Notes under the pieces: model-generated
Told to the model about the DNA's origin: nothing
The model's database searches: none
Seen by the model: the letters and a program-made list of their open reading frames with translations, nothing else
Shown here: positions 63,752-64,000 of the stretch, piece by piece
Layout of the letters: each line of letters opens with the position of its first letter
How positions within the stretch are numbered: the first letter of the stretch is position 1
NCBI RefSeq assembly: GCF_029238425.1
Contig: NZ_JAQWGB010000073.1
Location: 1 to 64,000 of the forward strand
Length of the DNA: 64,000 nt
Source of the DNA: Flavicella sp.
GTDB lineage: Bacteria > Bacteroidota > Bacteroidia > Flavobacteriales > Flavobacteriaceae
Direction: 5' to 3'
Program-made: the position numbers and the translations under genes

Positions 63752-64000
63752 TAACTTAATGTATTGATCGTTTTTCTGATAGCAACCAAATTACCTAATA
63801 AGCTTTCTAGATGTTGTAAATCTAACATATTTGCACCGTCTGATTTGGCATTTGCAGGATCAAAATGTGTTTCTAGGAACAAACCATCTACACCTGTTGC
63901 AATTCCAGCTCTGGCAATAGTTTCAATCATGTCAGGTCTTCCTCCGGTAACTCCGCTTGTTTGGTTGGGTTGTTGCAAAGAATGTGTTACATCTAAAACC
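63751..64000 (-). CDS. kdsA: 3-deoxy-8-phosphooctulonate synthase (KDO8P synthase), C-terminal end
   Basis: Only the last 82 residues lie in the window; the 5' part is beyond the right edge. The segment VLDVTHSLQQPNQTSGVTGG, with RPDMIETIARAGIATGVDGLFLETHFDP following, is the C-terminal barrel signature of KdsA, including the His and Asp metal/substrate residues. The enzyme makes KDO 8-phosphate for lipopolysaccharide. The stop overlaps the transglutaminase start. Confidence 0.93.
   Translation of the reverse strand, partial: VLDVTHSLQQPNQTSGVTGGRPDMIETIARAGIATGVDGLFLETHFDPANAKSDGANMLDLQHLESLLGNLVAIRKTINTLS

Overview
This 64 kb window comes from the chromosome of an AT-rich, gliding-type Flavobacteriaceae (Bacteroidota) bacterium. 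The signs are a gliding-motility gene (gldC), two secreted proteins with type IX secretion (T9SS) type A C-terminal tails, DUF4199, TSP3/OmpA and FG-GAP proteins, a plug-less TonB-receptor-like barrel next to a TPR protein, and recurring TAnnTTTG (-7) promoter elements with few Shine-Dalgarno sites. I saw no phage, transposase, CRISPR or rRNA. The only RNA gene I can support is ssrA (tmRNA). Both edges cut genes: a phosphohexomutase on the left and kdsA on the right.

Layout. 1-13 kb: phosphohexomutase, a polyprenyl-phosphate glycosyltransferase and DUF4199 (minus strand), gldC, a 1289-aa calcium-repeat OmpA protein, folK, then a tight sppA-pxpABC operon (5-oxoproline hydrolysis) and mdh. 13-20 kb: gyrB, a porin, and a lipoprotein plus T9SS protein pair. 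20.4-25.4 kb: an aminoacyl-tRNA operon made of a small GatC-like gene, gatA, and one long gene fusing GatB to aspartyl-tRNA synthetase. 25.5-33.7 kb: a complete trp operon, trpE-G-D-C-F-B-[secreted FG-GAP protein]-A. It follows a leader that encodes a 16-residue peptide with three consecutive Trp codons and a terminator hairpin. 33.8-40.2 kb: a PPi-type PEP carboxykinase and a FUSC-family membrane protein. 40-53.7 kb: a small SDR/metallo-hydrolase/AraC operon, a TPR plus barrel operon, an FtsE-like ATPase, and a deacetylase/photolyase/glycosyltransferase cluster.

53.8-62.4 kb looks accessory. It lies between a decayed copy of the 5' part of ssrA (about 53.83-53.97 kb) and the intact ssrA (62.0-62.39 kb), in the same orientation. 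It holds an amidohydrolase, an SRPBCC protein, two TetR regulators, a frameshifted and truncated YtcJ-like amidohydrolase whose left-over interior is joined to a VOC gene, a lipoprotein, a methyltransferase/zinc-ribbon/cupin operon and a DUF481 protein. Two promoters here share a CTGAACGC box at the same distance from the -7 element.

The points most worth following are the GatB-AspRS fusion with its unusual GatC partner, the trp leader, the secreted-protein gene inside the trp operon, the PPi-PEPCK, the duplicated ssrA 5' fragment and the shared TetR-region operator. All identifications come from reading the protein and DNA sequence; no database search was run.
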